Below are positions 59,184 through 64,000 of a DNA stretch of 64,000 bases, piece by piece. Both the position numbers and the translations under genes were made by a program. Numbering within the stretch: the first letter of the stretch is position 1; every line of letters starts with the position of its first letter. Location: NCBI GenBank assembly GCA_950295325.1, contig OX485804.1, positions 66,874,033 through 66,938,032 on the forward strand. The letters run 5' to 3'. This DNA is from Polytrichum commune. Lineage: Eukaryota > Streptophyta > Polytrichopsida > Polytrichales > Polytrichaceae. Below the pieces are notes generated by a model that was given only the letters and a program-made list of their open reading frames with translations, had not been told where the DNA came from and did no database searches.

Positions 59184-60032
59184 TATACGAACGTGCGTCC
59201 ATATACCTCCATGTAACAACATCAGCAGCGCAAGCACACGCGCATACGGATACATTTATGTGTTCATAGGAGCGGGAAGGTGGAGGCAACAAAAACATCA
59301 CTGGTTTATGGACGCGCATCCGTTAATCGGCTCGTGCACAGAGTTCAGTATCATGCTCAACCACAACATAGGTATACGGACGCGCGTCCATAAACATCCG
59401 TATGACAAACATCAATGTAGTCCTAGATACAAGTTCAAGGAAGCAAGACGTCCTCCAAAAACGGCCATGTGTACACAACCCTGACGACTCATGAAATTTG
59501 AGGAGGATTGAACACGGCCATACGCGCTTCCTAAAATGTTTAATCAATGTCAAAATATTTTACTATGACATAGGGTGATGTAGGCTAAGGGATGCGAGCT
59601 CCCAACCCTTCCTGACCGTACAGTCTCAGTGCAGTCTCAGTCTACATGGCACATGGTCAACATTATGGTAACAAAGGTTTACAGGTTTACGGACGCGCGT
59701 CCGTAAACCTCTGTGGACCTCATTTCTAGCATAAAGACAGTGCTCGACGGAATACACCTCTGTGGACATCATTACTAGCCTAAATACAATGTCCAACGCG
59801 CCAAGGGGTTTACGGTTTACGGACGCGCATCCGTAAACTTCCATGGTAATATATTGTCGTTGTGGTACTCTACACGACAGGTGGTGTAGGTGACCTACAG
59901 AACTATGGCACCAAAGGTATGCAGGTTTACGGACGCGCGTCCGTAAACATCCATGTACATGAGTATTGGCTCAAACAAATAAAGGTTCAATGAACCAATA
60001 TGTTTAAGGTTTACGGACGCGCGTCCGTAAAT
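59184..60032. repeat. Palindrome cluster upstream of gene E (gamma family)
   Basis: Copies at 59184 (hybrid ACGAACG/CGTCC), 59305, 59373, 59685-59708 (perfect), 59815-59838, 59925-59948 (perfect) and 60009-60032, core ACGGACGCGCGTCCGT with GTTT/AAAC flanks. Same relative position as the 37.8-38.8 kb cluster of alpha. Repeats such as CTCTGTGGACATCATT flank several copies. Confidence 0.9.
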
Positions 60033-63000
60033 CTCCGTGATTTGCGGCGTTAAAATAGGATCATTGCACCAGAAAGGATAACTGTCCGAAATTTTAAAAA
60101 AATCAGCACACTACAAGGAGAGTGCAACCCAAATACAAATTGTCTACCCTAATGGGCTCAGGATTTGGGGTTTAGAGTATAACAGGATCTTAACCTGTAC
60201 AAAATCTGTAGCAGGAGCACACTACAAGAGCGCAACCCACAGCTGAGATGCAAAAAGAGTCCCGACGGTGGGGGGTGTCCCCTTAAGTACTGATCGCTTT
60301 CCCTTGGATCCGTTTTCCAACATAGGATACCAGCCACCAACTATGTCCTATAAATACAAACCTAGCATTACTACATTCCGTGTGCCAGCCTTACAATGGA
60401 ATGTGTATTCATGTGGACAACATGCATAGACCATGAGTCCACATAATGACAAAGAGAAAGGCATCTATGTATTTGTGGTATACAACAAAGTAAATTGGCT
60501 AATATTATATGAGCAATAAACATTGTTGAGGGGTGGTTTATAGGATTGGAGTACATAATATGAAGAGTACATTTTAAAAAACGTAGACAAAAAATTATAG
60601 AATCTTGTGAAAAATCAACCACCACAACAACAATAGTACATGGAGTATAAAAATACATGTAATCAAAATTAAATTAGCAACTATTTTATTATTTTGCATA
60701 CAATGTAATGGTATTGACCATAATATCATGCTATCTCCTCTCATCTTGCATTTAATATTATAATTACATTGGCCACCGCCTTACCATCCAACATGTTTAA
60801 TGTACCCAACTATACACACCTATACATAATTGTATTGATATCTGATACACAAACTTTGATTACCGTAAGGCCATGATAGTAGCACATCTATTGTCCTAGG
60901 TAACATGGGTTGCATTCAATTCAATATTGTCAATTTTCTCTCTAAACCTTAGGGGCCCCTTCCGTACATCAACATTTACTTCAAAATAAACTAATTATAC
61001 TAGCCTTCTTCATGTACTATACGTGAGGGAAAACATTTTTTAGTACCTCATGTACATTACCTACATTAATTAATACTCAAACAATACCAATTGTTGCTCC
61101 AAGTAACATTATTAGCCCAAAACAACATAATGGAGAGAAAGGAAGGGTAGGGTATCCACATAGTAATAAGGCAAGCAATATTAAGTTGGTGACGCAAGGG
61201 GGATACTCACATGCGTTCGTACGTGGTACCCTAAACCCTAAACCCTATAACCACCCAACCCTAAACAAGCATGTGGACATATAGGGGTGCAAGCATGGTT
61301 AACTGAACAACTCCCGATACATGTCAAGGCTTAAATGGAAAGTAATTCAAAACAAACAAGCAAACAATTATACCAATTGTTGTTCTACGTAACACTATTA
61401 ACCCATAAAATATAATGGACAGAAAGGGAGGGTAGGGTATCCAAATAGTAATAAGGCAAGCAATATTAAGTCGGTGACACAAGGGGGATACCCTAAACCC
61501 TAAACCCTAAACCCCATAAACGACTCCCCACTCATGTCAAGGCCCAAAATTATCTAAAATAAAACCATAAACATTTCAAAAGTCAAGCAAATTTATGTTC
61601 ACAAATTATACTTCAAGACAGTAAGTGGTGAAAAAGTAGGTGACATAGAACAAAGATTTATCAAATTGTCAATGGCAATCCTAATTACCCTATATGCGTA
61701 ACCTTACCTTTCATTTTTTTAATCTTTATTTGGCTGGGTAAAATATACCCCTTAGAGGCAAGTACAAGATTTAGCCGGGACTTGTTATCCTTTGATGTGA
61801 CCTCAAGTTTATAATGAAATGAAGGGATACAATATGAAAACAATTAAGCCTTCAAAACATTTAAGATCATCAAAGTGATGTTCTGAGTCATATTTATCCA
61901 TTTGCTTTAAACCTTTACTTTTGAAGATAGGTTTTGAACAGCATTAACACAACCATACATGTCACCATCATGGAAACAAAACTCCAATATAAACAACAAT
62001 TTGCTACTACTTATAGGCGATAATACAAGCTCTTGCCTAGGTTTGGAAGGATTGGATGAATCCTGAACGTTGTTTAATGTACAAGAGGGATGTAAATTCA
62101 ACACCTACCCATGCCTTTTGTTTTAATGCAAGCTTAGACCTATGTGCAGAGGGATTGAATTAACCCCTAACGTTGTTTAAGATTTTATAAGCATTTGATC
62201 TTAACCCATATTATCTCGATGTTTGGTTTTGTTAATTGTGTTTCAAATGTGCATAATTTAAATATCATTATTTATAATGATATTCGCATCAAAGCATCCC
62301 ACGTGTCGAACTTCAATAAAGTTTTCAAGTTGCTATTGATAGTATAATGTAGGGTTGAAAATCCCCTTACACAAATTATTGCGATAATTGAGGGATTCAT
62401 AAGGGTGTAGGGGCAACGTTTCATGAGAATTTGTGGCCAATGGGTAATGCAATTGTCCCAATTGCATTTGAATCCCACCTTTGTGAAAAAAAAATTATAC
62501 TTAACTTAATCAAGAAGACATCCTTTATATTCAATATTATTACTATTCTTAAAATATAAAGTCCCCTCCATACTTGCTACACTAGAAATGGTATAATTTA
62601 GTTTCACTCATTGTTTGGAGTTACAAAAGGCTTTATCTTTTTATTATTGATGTTATTTAATTGATGCCAATGACATATTAATATACAATGAATAGTTAAT
62701 ATAGCAATCCATAATTCTAAATATTAAGCAATACTACTTATAATAGTTAGTGTACTAGTAATTTAAAGCCCGCTTACCTTCATATTACAACAAGTCCACA
62801 AAGAAAATCTTACACTTGAGTTACTCAACCTCAACCTATACTTCAGAATTATGTTTACTATTGGGCCTAGATGGTTATTATACATTGAGCATTGAGATTC
62901 CTTTATTTTTGGTCAGCAATTGTTTTTGGTATACGTTCTTGGACTCAAACAACATACAATCCATCCTCTATAAATGTTAGGCTCTAGAATACAATGTTCC

Positions 63001-63400
63001 TAACATTTATTGTGAGTTGACATTGTAACAATTATAAAGGGAGCTTTTTGAATGCTTAACAAATTTCATTCATTACAATTATGAAGGGAGAGTTTTGCAA
63101 AATTATCAAACATAAAATATGTGTATCAATCACAATATAACCCATATTAATAATTTGATCACAAATTTGGTGGCTTTTGCCACTTTGGAAGGTTGTGACT
63201 CAATGTAATGGATGTCATCTCACAATATTGGATGTAGTTCGTAGGTTAACATTTATAAGTGGCAAATTAACAAAGAGGGGAATAAATTATTCTTAACATT
63301 TAACAAAGTTAACATTCTAGTTAGCAATATGAGAGGAGTACGAATTTGTTAACAAATACAATTATGAGTTAACATGTGGAAGTGTGACATTTATCGAGGG
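60033..63400. other. AT-rich part of gamma, no gene
   Basis: Direct duplication of about 135 bp at roughly 61070-61210 and 61358-61495 (share GGGTAGGGTATCCA and AATAAGGCAAGCAATATTAA), each followed by CCCTAAACCCTAAACCCT (61229-61246, 61491-61512). No gene found. Confidence 0.5.
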
Positions 63401-64000
63401 TGGACTCTACCACTCTAATATAGACCAATAGACATATGCCACGTAAGGGGAACGCGTGGCCTTTGGGCGCGGGGTGATGGGACGTCTAGGTAGGGGCGTT
63501 TGGGAGGGAGTGGATGCAACGTTTTGGGTTTAGGGTTTCGTGCATTCGCCCTTGCCCTTTTTGCTTTCACCCTTTCACCCTTTCCTCCTTTCGCTCCTTT
63601 CCTCCTCCTGCATTCCTTTGTTGCTCGCCCTTGCTCCTCGCCTTTGCTCCTCGCCCTTGCTGCTCGCCCTTGCTGGTCCTCCTTCTCCTCCTTCTCCACC
63701 TCCTCATTCTCCTTCTCCTTCATTCTCATCCTCAATCTCCTTCTCCTTCATTCTCCTCCTCAATCTCCTTCTACTTGCTGTTTCTCCTCATTCTCCTCCT
63801 CCTTCTACTTGTTGTTTCTCATCCTTCTCCTTCTTGCTCTTGATTTGTTGCTTTGTGTCTTAGTTGCATAAGAGCGCCAGGAGCTCTAGACAGGTGCTTT
63901 TTTCTTTCCTTCACTCCAAGATGTGCTGTTCCAGGTGCTTATTAGGTGATTTCAGTGTATGTTTTGATGCACAAAAGGGGGATTGTAAGATTGTAAGATT
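63401..64000. other. GC-rich then CTCCTT-rich stretch
   Basis: GGGGCG-rich 63450-63520 with TTTAGGG, then (CTCCTT)n-type low complexity to 63840. Open frames here come from the repeat. It may be the promoter zone of the expected ParB-like gene of gamma, like the pyrimidine-rich blocks at 25.7-26.3 and 34.4-34.7 kb. Confidence 0.4.

Larger units (their letters stand above)
55335..64000. mobile_element. Element gamma (CACTA-like), from its left end to beyond the window
   Basis: The left end CACTATATTCGTTAATTGG at 55335 is followed by the palindrome GAGACTTTGGAAAGTCTC. It contains a 91-bp subterminal repeat with half-palindromes, DUF7869 gene E (minus) and palindromes of the ACGGACGCGCGTCCGT family. 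By analogy with alpha, its ParB-methylase-like gene would start about 5 kb right of gene E, near or past 64 kb, and was not seen. Confidence 0.65.

Noticed and set aside
63415-63871. Ser/Leu- or Glu/Lys-rich proteins on both strands at 63.4-63.9 kb
   Set aside because: All come from CTCCTT low-complexity DNA open in several frames.

Overview
This is a eukaryotic nuclear window made almost entirely of transposable elements nested in one another. The evidence is GT-AG introns, multi-exon genes, interstitial TTTAGGG-type repeats, broken large-subunit rDNA, a solo LTR, MITEs and a SINE-like sequence. The TTTAGGG motif suggests a plant or alga, but I cannot name the organism. I see no obvious cellular gene apart from a possibly captured CTD-phosphatase-like gene. 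Exon limits were placed by eye.

Two kinds of large DNA transposon alternate. The first is CACTA-like: ends begin CACTATATTCG, and the long gene carries what I recall as the DUF7869 domain, with DN..KDNK and VGHTHDDID motifs. Copies are alpha (1-3960 plus 33077-42396), beta (from 17150) and gamma (55335 to beyond the window). The second is MULE-type, with a DDE-like transposase, a GCM/WRKY-like Cys/His cluster and a SWIM zinc finger. Copies are delta1 (3961-33076), delta2 (from about 52700) and delta3 (about 42397 to beyond 52700). In the well-preserved copies (alpha, delta3) the transposase gene stands head-to-head with a second multi-exon gene. That gene encodes a ParB/Srx-like domain (DGNHR or DGQHS box) followed by a degenerate N4/N6-type DNA methyltransferase fold with motif IV before motif I. 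This order is known from bacterial and phage ParB-methylase fusions.

Each element also carries its own dispersed palindrome in introns, the 5' leader intron or subterminal DNA: ACGAACGCGCGTTCGT in alpha, TTTGGGTCGATCGACCCAAA in beta, ACGGACGCGCGTCCGT in gamma, GTCTCGGTCCCGAGAC (near-palindrome) in delta1 and GTCTCGGATCCGAGAC in delta3. Homologous proteins therefore travel with different palindromes. This is the most interesting feature of the window. It resembles, as analogy only, the co-evolving motif/anti-silencing systems of VANDAL elements and TnpA-binding subterminal repeats of Spm.

Layout: 1-3960 alpha ParB-methylase gene, C-terminal part; 3961-33076 delta1, inserted into that gene (ParB-methylase gene C 5.1-17.0 kb, two satellite arrays, solo LTR; nested beta with gene B and a phosphatase-like gene 17.2-26.6 kb; MITE, repeats and SINE 26.7-29.9 kb; decayed MULE gene G 30.1-32.6 kb); 33077-42396 rest of alpha (N-terminal exon, palindrome clusters, MITE, DUF7869 gene F); 42.4-52.7 kb delta3 (intact MULE gene H, 5' exons of its ParB gene, rDNA fragments, palindromes); 52.7-55.3 kb delta2 (gene D); 55.3-64 kb gamma (DUF7869 gene E, palindromes, AT-rich DNA). 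All four nested insertions fall in the ParB-methylase transcription unit of the element they hit.
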